From: Heracleum sosnowskyi
Taxonomy: Eukaryota; Streptophyta; Magnoliopsida; Apiales; Apiaceae
Direction: 5' to 3'
Assembly: GCA_030848705.1 (NCBI GenBank)
Contig: JAUIZM010000023.1
Location: 372,001 to 436,000, forward strand
Length of the DNA stretch: 64,000 nt
Notes under the pieces: model-generated
What the model was told of the DNA's origin: nothing
Seen by the model: the letters and a program-made list of their open reading frames with translations, nothing else
Database searches by the model: none
In this document: one piece after another, positions 24,430 through 37,361 of the stretch
Layout: each line of letters starts with the position of its first letter
Position numbering within the stretch: the stretch's first letter is position 1
Program-made: the position numbers and the translations under genes

Positions 24430-25604
24430 TTGAAGCGGGTCGTTTTGAGGATATTTTCTCGTAGTTTGACCCTATGGGTTTATAGAATTGCAGTAAACTT
24501 CATTTGGAGCTGTCCGACCTGAATTGGAGCAGATACCAGGGGACGCCCGATTACGTATACCTCTTAAGGGATCTATACAAGGAAAACGAGGATAAATTGA
24601 AGCGGGTCGTTTTGAGGATATTTTCTCGTAGTTTGACCCTATGGGTTTATAGAATTGCAGTAAACTTCATTTGGAGCTGTCCGGACCTGAATTGGAGAAG
24701 ATACCAGGGGACGCCCGATTACGTATACCTCTTAAGAGATCTATACACGGAAAACGGGGATAAATTGAAGCGGGTCATTTTGTGGATATTTTCTCGTAGT
24801 TTGACCCTATGGGTTTATAGAATTGCAAAAAACTTCATTTGGAGCAATCCGGGCCTAAATTGGAGCAGATACTACGGGACGCCCGATTACGTATACCTCT
24901 GAAGGGAGCTATACAAGGAAAACGGGGATAAATTGAAGCGGGTCGTTTTGTGGGTATTTTCTAGAAGTTTGACCCTATGGGTTTATAGAATTGCAAAAAA
25001 CTTCATTTGGAGCTGTCCGAACCTGAATTGGAGCAGATACCTGGGGACGCCCGATTACGTATACCTCTTAAGGGATCTATACAAGGAAAACGGGGATAAA
25101 TTGAAGCGGGTCGTTTTGAGGATATTTTCTCGTAGTTTGACCCTATTGGTTTATAGAATTGCAGTAAACTTCATTTGGAGCTGTCCGGACCTGAATTGGA
25201 GCAGATACCAGGGGACGCCCGATTACGTATACCTCTTAAGGGATCTATACATGGAAAACGGGGATAAATTGAAGCGGGTCGTTTTATGGATATTTTCTCG
25301 TAGTCTGACCCTATGGGTTTATAGAATTGCAAAAAACTTCATTTGGAGCAGTCTGGGCCTAAATTGGAGCAGATACCAGGGGACGCCCGATTACGTTTAC
25401 CTCTGAAGGGAGCTATACAAGGAAAACGGGGATAAATTGAAGCGGGTCGTTTTGTGGGTATTTTCTAGTAGTTTGACCTTATAGGTTTATAGAATTGCAA
25501 AAAACTTCATTTGGAGCAGTCTGGGCTTGAACTGGAGCAGATACCAGGGAACGCTCGATTACGTATACCTCTTAAGGGATCTATACAAGGAAAACGGGGA
25601 TAAA
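24430..25604 (+). repeat. 7-monomer cassette copy in a 15-monomer unit
   Basis: This is m5-m9, a m17 type with 'tacgtttacc', and m18, lying between m18 and m19, as at 20567 and 40889. The surrounding unit (23254-25772) has only 15 monomers because m13-m16 are missing on its left, removed at the m13/m17 chimera. Confidence 0.85.
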
Positions 25605-25772
25605 TTGAAGCGGGTCGTTTTGTGGTTATTTTCTCGTAGTTTGACCCTATGGGTTTATAGAATTGCAAAAAACTTCATTTGGAGCTGTCCGGACCTGAAT
25701 TTGAGCAGATATCAGGGGACACCCGATTATGTATACCTCTGAAGGGAGCTATACAAGGAAAACGGGGATAAA

Positions 25773-27788
25773 CTGAAGCGGGTCATTTTGTGGATATTTT
25801 CTCGTAGTTTGACCCTATGGGTTTATAGAATTGAAAAAAACTTCATTTGGAGCAGTATGGACCTGAATTGGAGCAGATACCAGGGGACGCCCGATTACGT
25901 ATACCTCTTAAGGGATCTATACAAGGAAAACGGGGATAAATTGAAGCGGGTCTTTTTGAGGATATTTTCTCGTAGTTTTACCCTATGGGTTTATAGAATT
26001 GCAGTAAACTTCATTTGGAGCTGTCCGGACCTGAATTGGAGCAGATACCAGGGGACGCCCGATTACGTATACCTCTTAAGGGATCTATACATGGAAAACG
26101 GGGATAAATTGAAGCGGGTCGTTTTATGGATATTTTCTCGTAGTTTGACCCTATGGGTTTATAGAATTGCAAAAAACTTCATTTGGAGCAGTCCGGGCCT
26201 AAATTAGAGCAGATACCAGGGGACCCCCGATTACGTATACCTCTGAAGGGAGCTATACAAGGAAAACGGGGATAAATTGAAGCGGGTCGTTTTGTGGGTA
26301 TTTTCTAGTAGTTTGACCCTATAGGTTTATAGAATTGCAAAAAACTTCATTTGGAGCAGTCCGGGCCTGAATTAGAGCAGATACCAGGGGACGCCCGATT
26401 ACGTATACCTCTTAAGGGAGCTATACAAGGAAAACGGGGATAAATTGAAGCGGGTCGTTTTGTGGATATTTTCTCGTAGTTTGACCCTATGGGTTTATAG
26501 AATTGCAAAAAACTTCATTTGGAGCAGTCCGGGCCTGAATTGGAGCAGATACCAGGGAACGCCCGATTACGTATACCTCTGAAGGGATCTATACAAGGAA
26601 AACGGGGATAAATTGAAGCGGGTCGTTTTGAGGATATTTTCTCGTAGTTTGACCCTATGGGTTTATAGAATTGCAGTAAACTTAATTTGGAGCTGTCCGG
26701 ACCTGAATTGGAGCAGATACCAGGGGACGCCCGATTACGTATACCTCTTAAGGGATCTATACAAGGAAAACGGGGATAAATTGAAGCGGGTCGTTTTGAG
26801 GATATTTTCTCGTAGTTTGACCCTATGGGTTTATAGAATTGCAGTAAACTTCATTTGGAGCTGTCCGGACCTGAATTGGAGCAAATACCAGGGGACGCCC
26901 GATTACGTATACCTCTGAAGGGATCTATACAAGGAAAACGGGGATAAATTGAAGTGGGTCGTTTTGAGGATATTTTCTCGTAGTTTGACCCTATGGGTTT
27001 ATAGAATTACAGTAAACTTCATTTGGAGCTGTCCGGACCTGAATTGGAGCAGATACCAGGGGACGCCCGATTACGTATACCTCTTAAGGGATCTATACAA
27101 GGAAAACGGGGATAAATTGAAGCGGGTCGTTTTGTGGGTATTTTCTAGTAGTTTGACCCTATAGGTTTATAGAATTGCAAAAAACTTCATTTGGAGCAGT
27201 CTGGGCTTGAACTGGAGCAGATACCAGGGAACACTCGATTACGTATACCTCTTAAGGGATCTATACAAGGAAAACTGGGATAAATTGAAGCGGGTCGTTT
27301 TATGGATATTTTCTCGTAGTCTGACCCTATGGGTTTATAGAATTGCAAGAAACTTCATTTGGAGCAGTCTGGGCCTAAATTGGAGCAGATACCAGGGGAC
27401 GCCCGATTACGTATACCTCTGAAGGGAGCTATACAAGGAAAACGGGGATAAATTGAAGCGGGTCGTTTTGTGGGTATTTTCTAGTAGTTTGACCCTATAG
27501 GTTTATAGAATTGCAAAAAACTTCATTTGGAGCAGTCTGGGCTTGAACTGGAGCAGATACCAGGGAACGCTCGATTACGTATACCTCTTAAGGGATCTAT
27601 ACAAGGAAAACGGGGATAAATTGAAGCGGGTCGTTTTGTGGTTATTTTCTCGTAGTTTGACCCTATGGGTTTATAGAATTGCAAAAAACTTCATTTGGAG
27701 CTGTCCGGACCTGAATTTGAGCAGATATCAGGGGACACCCGATTATGTATACCTCTGAAGGGAGCTATACAAGGAAAACGGGGATAAA
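25773..27788 (+). repeat. 12-mer core HOR without cassette (2016 bp)
   Basis: The order is m1-m4 then m12-m19, exactly 12 x 168 bp, with no m5 and therefore no frame break. Two other copies of this order are at 42232-44247 and 52318-54333. This copy has private variants in its m15-m17 part ('gaagtggg', 'attacagt', 'gaacactc', 'aactggga', 'gcaagaaac') that reappear together near 57.3-57.8 kb. Confidence 0.9.
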
Positions 27789-28292
27789 CTGAAGCGGGTC
27801 ATTTTGTGGATATTTTCTCGTAGTTTGACCCTATGGGTTTATAGAATTGAAAAAAACTTCATTTGGAGCAGTATGGACCTGAATTGGAGCAGATACCAGG
27901 GGACGCCCGATTACGTATACCTCTTAAGGGATCTATACAAGGAAAACGGGGATAAATTGAAGCGGGTCTTTTTGAGGATATTTTCTCGTAGTTTTACCCT
28001 ATGGGTTTATAGAATTGCAGTAAACTTCATTTGGAGCTGTCCGGACCTGAATTGGAGCAGATACCAGGGGACGCCCGATTACGTATACCTCTTAAGGGAT
28101 CTATACATAGAAAACGGGGATAAATTGAAGCGGGTCGTTTTATGGATATTTTCTCGTAGTTTGACCCTATGGGTTTATAGAATTGCAAAAAATTTCATTT
28201 GGAGCAGTCCGGGCCTAAATTAGAGCAGATACCAGGGGACCCCCGATTACGTATACCTCTGAAGGGAGCTATACAAGGAAAACGGGGATAAA

Positions 28293-28460
28293 TTGAAGCG
28301 GGTCGTTTTGTGGGTATTTTCTAGTAGTTTGACCCTATAGGTTTATAGAATTGCAAAAAACTTCATTTGGAGCAGTCCGGGCCTGAATTAGAGCAGATAC
28401 CAGGGGACGCCCGATTACGTATACCTCTTAAGGGAGCTATACAAGGAAAACGGGGATAAA
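28293..28460 (+). repeat. Reference monomer, K family (m4 type)
   Basis: This example of the second family carries 'gtgggtattttctagtag', 'ctataggttt', 'gcaaaaaac' and 'agcagtccgggcctgaatt'. Compared with V monomers the changes are linked in the left half of the unit, so K and V are old sister families rather than random variants. Two of the fixed changes (tatag and aattag) create stop codons in the frame that V monomers leave open. The A6 tract in 'gcaaaaaac' is a K feature. Confidence 0.93.
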
Positions 28461-29635
28461 TTGAAGCGGGTCGTTTTGAGGATATTTTCTCGTAGTTTGA
28501 CCCTATGGGTTTATAGAATTGCAGTAAACTTCATTTGGAGCTGTCCGACCTGAATTGGAGCAGATACCAGGGGACGCCCGATTACGTATACCTCTTAAGG
28601 GATCTATACAAGGAAAACGGGGATAAATTGAAGCGGGTCGTTTTGAGGATATTTTCTCGTAGTTTGACCCTATGGGTTTATAGAATTGCAGTAAACTTCA
28701 TTTGGAGCTGTCCGGACCTGAATTGGAGAAGATACCAGGGGACGCCCGATTACGTATACCTCTTAAGAGATCTATACACGGAAAACGGGGATAAATTGAA
28801 GCGGGTCATTTTGTGGATATTTTCTCGTAGTTTGACCCTATGGGTTTATAGAATTGCAAAAAACTTCATTTGGAGCAATCCGGGCCTAAATTGGAGCAGA
28901 TACTACGGGACGCCCGATTACGTATACCTCTGAAGGGAGCTATACAAGGAAAACGGGGATAAATTGAAGCGGGTCGTTTTGTGGGTATTTTCTAGAAGTT
29001 TGACCCTATGGGTTTATAGAATTGCAAAAAACTTCATTTGGAGCTGTCCGAACCTGAATTGGAGCAGATACCTGGGGACGCCCGATTACGTATACCTCTT
29101 AAGGGATCTATACAAGGAAAACGGGGATAAATTGAAGCGGGTCGTTTTGAGGATATTTTCTCGTAGTTTGACCCTATTGGTTTATAGAATTGCAGTAAAC
29201 TTCATTTGGAGCTGTCCGGACCTGAATTGGAGCAGATACCAGGGGACGCCCGATTACGTATACCTCTTAAGGGATCTATACATGGAAAACGGGGATAAAT
29301 TGAAGCGGGTCGTTTTGTGGGTATTTTCTAGTAGTTTGACCCTATAGGTTTATAGAATTGCAAAAAACTTCATTTGGAGCAGTCTGGGCTTGAACTGGAG
29401 CAGATACCAGGGAACGCTCGATTACGTATACCTCTTAAGGGATCTATACAAGGAAAACGGGGATAAATTGAAGCGGGTCGTTTTCTGGATATTTTCTCGT
29501 AGTCTGACCCTATGGTTTTATAGAATTGCAAAAAACTTCATTTGGAGCAGTCTGGGCCTAAATTGGAGCAGATACCAGGGGACGCCCGATTACGTATACC
29601 TCTGAAGGGAGCTATACAAGGAAAACGGGGATAAA
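28461..29635 (+). repeat. 7-monomer cassette located after m4 (copy 1 of 3)
   Basis: This is m5-m9 plus m10 and m11, 1175 bp. It is the same m5-m9 block as in the after-m18 units, but the two trailing K monomers are m16- and m17-like with the private 'cgttttctgg'. Equivalent copies are at 31652-32826 and 34843-36017. Confidence 0.87.
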
Positions 29636-30979
29636 TTGAAGCGGGTCGTTTTGTGGATATTTTCTCGTAGTTTGACCCTATGGGTTTATAGAATTGCAAA
29701 AAACTTGATTTGGAGCAGTCCGGGCCTGAACTGGAGCAGATACCAGGGAACGCCCGATTACGTATACCTCTGAAGGGATCTATACAAGGAAAACGGGGAT
29801 AAATTGAAGCGGGTCGTTTTGAGGATATTTTCTCGTAGTTTGACCCTATGGGTTTATAGAATTGCAGTAAACTTAATTTGGAGCTGTCCGGACCTGAATT
29901 GGAGCAGATACCAGGGGACGCCCGATTACGTATACCTCTTAAGGGATCTATACAAGGAAAACGGGGATAAATTGAAGCGGGTCGTTTTGAGGATATTTTC
30001 TCGTAGTTTGACCCTATGGGTTTATGGAATTGCAGTAAACTTCATTTGGAGCTGTCCGGACCTGAATTGGAGCAAATACCAGGGGACGCCCGATTACGTA
30101 TACCTCTGAAGGGATCTATACAAGGAAAACGGGGATAAATTGAAGCGGGTCGTTTTGAGGATATTTTCTCGTAGTTTGACCCTATGGGTTTATAGAATTG
30201 CAGTAAACTTCATTTGGAGCTGTCCGGACCTGAATTGGAGCAGATACCAGGGGACGCCCGATTACGTATACCTCTTAAGGGATCTATACAAGGAAAACGG
30301 GGATAAATTGAAGCGGGTCGTTTTGTGGGTATTTTCTAGTAGTTTGACCCTATAGGTTTATAGAATTGCAAAAAACTTCATTTGGAGCAGTCTGGGCTTG
30401 AACTGGAGCAGATACCAGGGAACGCTCGATTATGTATACCTCTTAAGGGATCTATACAAGGAAAACGGGGATAAATTGAAGCGGGTCGTTTTATGGATAT
30501 TTTCTCGTAGTCTGACCCTATGGGTTTATAGAATTGCAAAAAACTTCATTTGGAGCAGTCTGGGCCTAAATTGGAGCAGATACCAGGGGACGCCCGATTA
30601 CGTATACCTCTGAAGGGAGCTATACAAGGAAAACGGGGATAAATTGAAGCGGGTCGTTTTGTGGGTATTTTCTAGTAGTTTGACCCTATAGGTTTATAGA
30701 ATTGCAAAAAACTTCATTTGGAGCAGTCTGGGCTTGAACTGGAGCAGATACCAGGGAACGCTCGATTACGTATAGCTCTTAAGGGATCTATACAAGGAAA
30801 ACGGGGATAAATTGAAGCGGGTCGTTTTGTGGTTATTTTCTCGTAGTTTGACCCTATGGGTTTATAGAATTGCAGTAAACTTCATTTGGAGCTGTCCGGA
30901 CCTGAATTTGAGCAGATATCAGGGGACACCCGATTATGTATACCTCTGAAGGGAGCTATACAAGGAAAACGGGGATAAA

Positions 30980-33900
30980 CTGAAGCGGGTCATTTTGTGG
31001 ATATTTTCTCGTAGTTTGACCCTATGGGTTTATAGAATTGAAAAAAACTTCATTTGGAGCAGTATGGACCTGAATTGGAGCAGATACCAGGGGACGCCCG
31101 ATTACGTATACCTCTTAAGGGATCTATACAAGGAAAACGGGGATAAATTGAAGCGGGTCTTTTTGAGGATATTTTCTCGTAGTTTTACCCTATGGGTTTA
31201 TAGAATTGCAGTAAACTTCATTTGGAGCTGTCCGGACCTGAATTGGAGCAGATACCAGGGGACGCCCGATTACGTATACCTCTTAAGGGATCTATACATA
31301 GAAAACGGGGATAAATTGAAGCGGGTCGTTTTATGGATATTTTCTCGTAGTTTGACCCTATGGGTTTATAGAATTGCAAAAAATTTCATTTGGAGCAGTC
31401 CGGGCCTAAATTAGAGCAGATACCAGGGGACCCCCGATTACGTATACCTCTGAAGGGAGCTATACAAGGAAAACGGGGATAAATTGAAGCGGGTCGTTTT
31501 GTGGGTATTTTCTAGTAGTTTGACCCTATAGGTTTATAGAATTGCAAAAAACTTCATTTGGAGCAGTCCGGGCCTGAATTAGAGCAGATACCAGGGGACG
31601 CCCGATTACGTATACCTCTTAAGGGAGTTATACAAGGAAAACGGGGATAAATTGAAGCGGGTCGTTTTGAGGATATTTTCTCGTAGTTTGACCCTATGGG
31701 TTTATAGAATTGCAGTAAACTTCATTTGGAGCTGTCCGACCTGAATTGGAGCAGATACCAGGGGACGCCCGATTACGTATACCTCTTAAGGGATCTATAC
31801 AAGGAAAACGGGGATAAATTGAAGCGGGTCGTTTTGAGGATATTTTCTCGTAGTTTGACCCTATGGGTTTATAGAATTGCAGTAAACTTCATTTGGAGCT
31901 GTCCGGACCTGAATTGGAGAAGATACCAGGGGACGCCCGATTACGTATACCTCTTAAGAGATCTATACACGGAAAACGGGGATAAATTGAAGCGGGTCAT
32001 TTTGTGGATATTTTCTCGTAGTTTGACCCTATGGGTTTATAGAATTGCAAAAAACTTCATTTGGAGCAATCCGGGCCTAAATTGGAGCAGATACTACGGG
32101 ACGCCCGATTAAGTATACCTCTGAAGGGAGCTATACAAGGAAAACGGGGATAAATTGAAGCGGGTCGTTTTGTGGGTATTTTCTAGAAGTTTGACCCTAT
32201 GGGTTTATAGAATTGCAAAAAACTTCATTTGGAGCTGTCCGAACCTGAATTGGAGCAGATACCTGGGGACGCCCGATTACGTATACCTCTTAAGGGATCT
32301 ATACAAGGAAAACGGGGATAAATTGAAGCGGGTCGTTTTGAGGATATTTTCTCGTAGTTTGACCCTATTGGTTTATAGAATTGCAGTAAACTTCATTTGG
32401 AGCTGTCCGGACCTGAATTGGAGCAGATACCAGGGGACGCCCGATTACGTATACCTCTTAAGGGATCTATACATGGAAAACGGGGATAAATTGAAGCGGG
32501 TCGTTTTGTGGGTATTTTCTAGTAGTTTGACCCTATAGGTTTATAGAATTGCAAAAAACTTCATTTGGAGCAGTCTGGGCTTGAACTGGAGCAGATACCA
32601 GGGAACGCTCGATTACGTATACCTCTTAAGGGATCTATACAAGGAAAACGGGGATAAATTGAAGCGGGTCGTTTTCTGGATATTTTCTCGTAGTCTGACC
32701 CTATGGTTTTATAGAATTGCAAAAAACTTCATTTGGAGCAGTCTGGGCCTAAATTGGAGCAGATACCAGGGGACGCCCGATTACGTATACCTCTGAAGGG
32801 AGCTATACAAGGAAAACGGGGATAAATTGAAGCGGGTCGTTTTGTGGATATTTTCTCGTAGTTTGACCCTATGGGTTTATAGAATTGCAAAAAACTTGAT
32901 TTGGAGCAGTCCGGGCCTGAACTGGAGCAGATACCAGGGAACGCCCGATTACGTATACCTCTGAAGGGATCTATACAAGGAAAACGGGGATAAATTGAAG
33001 CGGGTCGTTTTGAGGATATTTTCTCGTAGTTTGACCCTATGGGTTTATAGAATTGCAGTAAACTTAATTTGGAGCTGTCCGGACCTGAATTGGAGCAGAT
33101 ACCAGGGGACGCCCGATTACGTATACCTCTTAAGGGATCTATACAAGGAAAACGGGGATAAATTGAAGCGGGTCGTTTTGAGGATATTTTCTCGTAGTTT
33201 GACCCTATGGGTTTATGGAATTGCAGTAAACTTCATTTGGAGCTGTCCGGACCTGAATTGGAGCAAATACCAGGGGACGCCCGATTACGTATACCTCTGA
33301 AGGGATCTATACAAGGAAAACGGGGATAAATTGAAGCGGGTCGTTTTGAGGATATTTTCTCGTAGTTTGACCCTATGGGTTTATAGAATTGCAGTAAACT
33401 TCATTTGGAGCTGTCCGGACCTGAATTGGAGCAGATACCAGGGGACGCCCGATTACGTATACCTCTTAAGGGATCTATACAAGGAAAACGGGGATAAATT
33501 GAAGCGGGTCGTTTTGTGGGTATTTTCTAGTAGTTTGACCCTATAGGTTTATAGAATTGCAAAAAACTTCATTTGGAGCAGTCTGGGCTTGAACTGGAGC
33601 AGATACCAGGGAACGCTCGATTATGTATACCTCTTAAGGGATCTATACAAGGAAAACGGGGATAAATTGAAGCGGGTCGTTTTATGGATATTTTCTCGTA
33701 GTCTGACCCTATGGGTTTATAGAATTGCAAAAAACTTCATTTGGAGCAGTCTGGGCCTAAATTGGAGCAGATACCAGGGGACGCCCGATTACGTATACCT
33801 CTGAAGGGAGCTATACAAGGAAAACGGGGATAAATTGAAGCGGGTCGTTTTGTGGGTATTTTCTAGTAGTTTGACCCTATAGGTTTATAGAATTGCAAAA

Positions 33901-34170
33901 AACTTCATTTGGAGCAGTCTGGGCTTGAACTGGAGCAGATACCAGGGAACGCTCGATTACGTATAGCTCTTAAGGGATCTATACAAGGAAAACGGGGATA
34001 AATTGAAGCGGGTCGTTTTGTGGTTATTTTCTCGTAGTTTGACCCTATGGGTTTATAGAATTGCAGTAAACTTCATTTGGAGCTGTCCGGACCTGAATTT
34101 GAGCAGATATCAGGGGACACCCGATTATGTATACCTCTGAAGGGAGCTATACAAGGAAAACGGGGATAAA
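30980..34170 (+). repeat. 19-mer HOR, tandem copy 2 (3191 bp)
   Basis: Every landmark lies 3191 bp after its partner in copy 1. Differences I noticed are 'gggagttata' near 31628 (c to t) and 'gattaagtata' near 32112 (c to a). It keeps the private markers of the block, including 'gtatagctc' near 33965. Confidence 0.92.
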
Positions 34171-37100
34171 CTGAAGCGGGTCATTTTGTGGATATTTTCT
34201 CGTAGTTTGACCCTATGGGTTTATAGAATTGAAAAAAACTTCATTTGGAGCAGTATGGACCTGAATTGGAGCAGATACCAGGGGACGCCCGATTACGTAT
34301 ACCTCTTAAGGGATCTATACAAGGAAAACGGGGATAAATTGAAGCGGGTCTTTTTGAGGATATTTTCTCGTAGTTTTACCCTATGGGTTTATAGAATTGC
34401 AGTAAACTTCATTTGGAGCTGTCCGGACCTGAATTGGAGCAGATACCAGGGGACGCCCGATTACGTATACCTCTTAAGGGATCTATACATAGAAAACGGG
34501 GATAAATTGAAGCGGGTCGTTTTATGGATATTTTCTCGTAGTTTGACCCTATGGGTTTATAGAATTGCAAAAAATTTCATTTGGAGCAGTCCGGGCCTAA
34601 ATTAGAGCAGATACCAGGGGACCCCCGATTACGTATACCTCTGAAGGGAGCTATACAAGGAAAACGGGGATAAATTGAAGCGGGTCGTTTTGTGGGTATT
34701 TTCTAGTAGTTTGACCCTATAGGTTTATAGAATTGCAAAAAACTTCATTTGGAGCAGTCCGGGCCTGAATTAGAGCAGATACCAGGGGACGCCCGATTAC
34801 GTATACCTCTTAAGGGAGCTATACAAGGAAAACGGGGATAAATTGAAGCGGGTCGTTTTGAGAATATTTTCTCGTAGTTTGACCCTATGGGTTTATAGAA
34901 TTGCAGTAAACTTCATTTGGAGCTGTCCGACCTGAATTGGAGCAGATACCAGGGGACGCCCGATTACGTATACCTCTTAAGGGATCTATACAAGGAAAAC
35001 GGGGATAAATTGAAGCGGGTCGTTTTGAGGATATTTTCTCGTAGTTTGACCCTATGGGTTTATAGAATTGCAGTAAACTTCATTTGGAGCTGTCCGGACC
35101 TGAATTGGAGAAGATACCAGGGGACGCCCGATTACGTATACCTCTTAAGAGATCTATACACGGAAAACGGGGATAAATTGAAGCGGGTCATTTTGTGGAT
35201 ATTTTCTCGTAGTTTGACCCTATGGGTTTATAGAATTGCAAAAAACTTCATTTGGAGCAATCCGGGCCTAAATTGGAGCAGATACTACGGGACGCCCGAT
35301 TACGTATACCTCTGAAGGGAGCTATACAAGGAAAACGGGGATAAATTGAAGCGGGTCGTTTTGTGGGTATTTTCTAGAAGTTTGACCCTATGGGTTTATA
35401 GAATTGCAAAAAACTTCATTTGGAGCTGTCCGAACCTGAATTGGAGCAGATACCTGGGGACGCCCGATTACGTATACCTCTTAAGGGATCTATACAAGGA
35501 AAACGGGGATAAATTGAAGCGGGTCGTTTTGAGGATATTTTCTCGTAGTTTGACCCTATTGGTTTATAGAATTGCAGTAAACTTCATTTGGAGCTGTCCG
35601 GACCTGAATTGGAGCAGATACCAGGGGACGCCCGATTACGTATACCTCTTAAGGGATCTATACATGGAAAACGGGGATAAATTGAAGCGGGTCGTTTTGT
35701 GGGTATTTTCTAGTAGTTTGACCCTATAGGTTTATAGAATTGCAAAAAACTTCATTTGGAGCAGTCTGGGCTTGAACTGGAGCAGATACCAGGGAACGCT
35801 CGATTACGTATACCTCTTAAGGGATCTATACAAGGAAAACGGGGATAAATTGAAGCGGGTCGTTTTCTGGATATTTTCTCGTAGTCTGACCCTATGGTTT
35901 TATAGAATTGCAAAAAACTTCATTTGGAGCAGTCTGGGCCTAAATTGGAGCAGATACCAGGGGACGCCCGATTACGTATACCTCTGAAGGGAGCTATACA
36001 AGGAAAACGGGGATAAATTGAAGCGGGTCGTTTTGTGGATATTTTCTCGTAGTTTGACCCTATGGGTTTATAGAATTGCAAAAAACTTGATTTGGAGCAG
36101 TCCGGGCCTGAACTGGAGCAGATACCAGGGAACGCCCGATTACGTATACCTCTGAAGGGATCTATACAAGGAAAACGGGGATAAATTGAAGCGGGTCGTT
36201 TTGAGGATATTTTCTCGTAGTTTGACCCTATGGGTTTATAGAATTGCAGTAAACTTAATTTGGAGCTGTCCGGACCTGAATTGGAGCAGATACCAGGGGA
36301 CGCCCGATTACGTATACCTCTTAAGGGATCTATACAAGGAAAACGGGGATAAATTGAAGCGGGTCGTTTTGAGGATATTTTCTCGTAGTTTGACCCTATG
36401 GGTTTATGGAATTGCAGTAAACTTCATTTGGAGCTGTCCGGACCTGAATTGGAGCAAATACCAGGGGACGCCCGATTACGTATACCTCTGAAGGGATCTA
36501 TACAAGGAAAACGGGGATAAATTGAAGCGGGTCGTTTTGAGGATATTTTCTCGTAGTTTGACCCTATTGGTTTATAGAATTGCAGTAAACTTCATTTGGA
36601 GCTGTCCGGACCTGAATTGGAGCAGATACCAGGGGACGCCCGATTACGTATACCTCTTAAGGGATCTATACATGGAAAACGGGGATAAATTGAAGCGGGT
36701 CGTTTTGTGGGTATTTTCTAGTAGTTTGACCCTATAGGTTTATAGAATTGCAAAAAACTTCATTTGGAGCAGTCTGGGCTTGAACTGGAGCAGATACCAG
36801 GGAACGCTCGATTATGTATACCTCTTAAGGGATCTATACAAGGAAAACGGGGATAAATTGAAGCGGGTCGTTTTATGGATATTTTCTCGTAGTCTGACCC
36901 TATGGGTTTATAGAATTGCAAAAAACTTCATTTGGAGCAGTCTGGGCCTAAATTGGAGCAGATACCAGGGGACGCCCGATTACGTATACCTCTGAAGGGA
37001 GCTATACAAGGAAAACGGGGATAAATTGAAGCGGGTCGTTTTGTGGGTATTTTCTAGTAGTTTGACCCTATAGGTTTATAGAATTGCAAAAAACTTCATT

Positions 37101-37361
37101 TGGAGCAGTCTGGGCTTGAACTGGAGCAGATACCAGGGAACGCTCGATTACGTATACCTCTTAAGGGATCTATACAAGGAAAACGGGGATAAATTGAAGC
37201 GGGTCGTTTTGTGGTTATTTTCTCGTAGTTTGACCCTATGGGTTTATAGAATTGCAAAAAACTTCATTTGGAGCTGTCCGGACCTGAATTTGAGCAGATA
37301 TCAGGGGACACCCGATTATGTATACCTCTGAAGGGAGCTATACAAGGAAAACGGGGATAAA
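34171..37361 (+). repeat. 19-mer HOR, tandem copy 3, partly converted (3191 bp)
   Basis: The length and the first 14 monomers match copies 1 and 2, with one change 'gagaatatt' near 34862. The m15 position (36522-36689) is instead an m9-like monomer ('ccctattggt' and 'catggaaaac'). The m18 and m19 positions lack 'gtatagctc' and have 'gcaaaaaac' where copies 1 and 2 have 'gcagtaaac'. The right end has therefore exchanged sequence with another part of the array without changing length. Confidence 0.88.

Larger units (their letters stand above)
27789..30979 (+). repeat. 19-mer HOR, cassette-after-m4 order, tandem copy 1 (3191 bp)
   Basis: This is the type unit for m1-m19. Its cassette (m5-m11, 28461-29635) lies between m4 and m12, unlike the order at 18719 and 39041. 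Markers private to this tandem block include 'cgttttctgg' in m11, 'aaaacttgattt' in m12, 'tttatggaattg' in m14, and 'gtatagctc' in m18. All positions examined match copy 2 except a handful. Confidence 0.92.
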
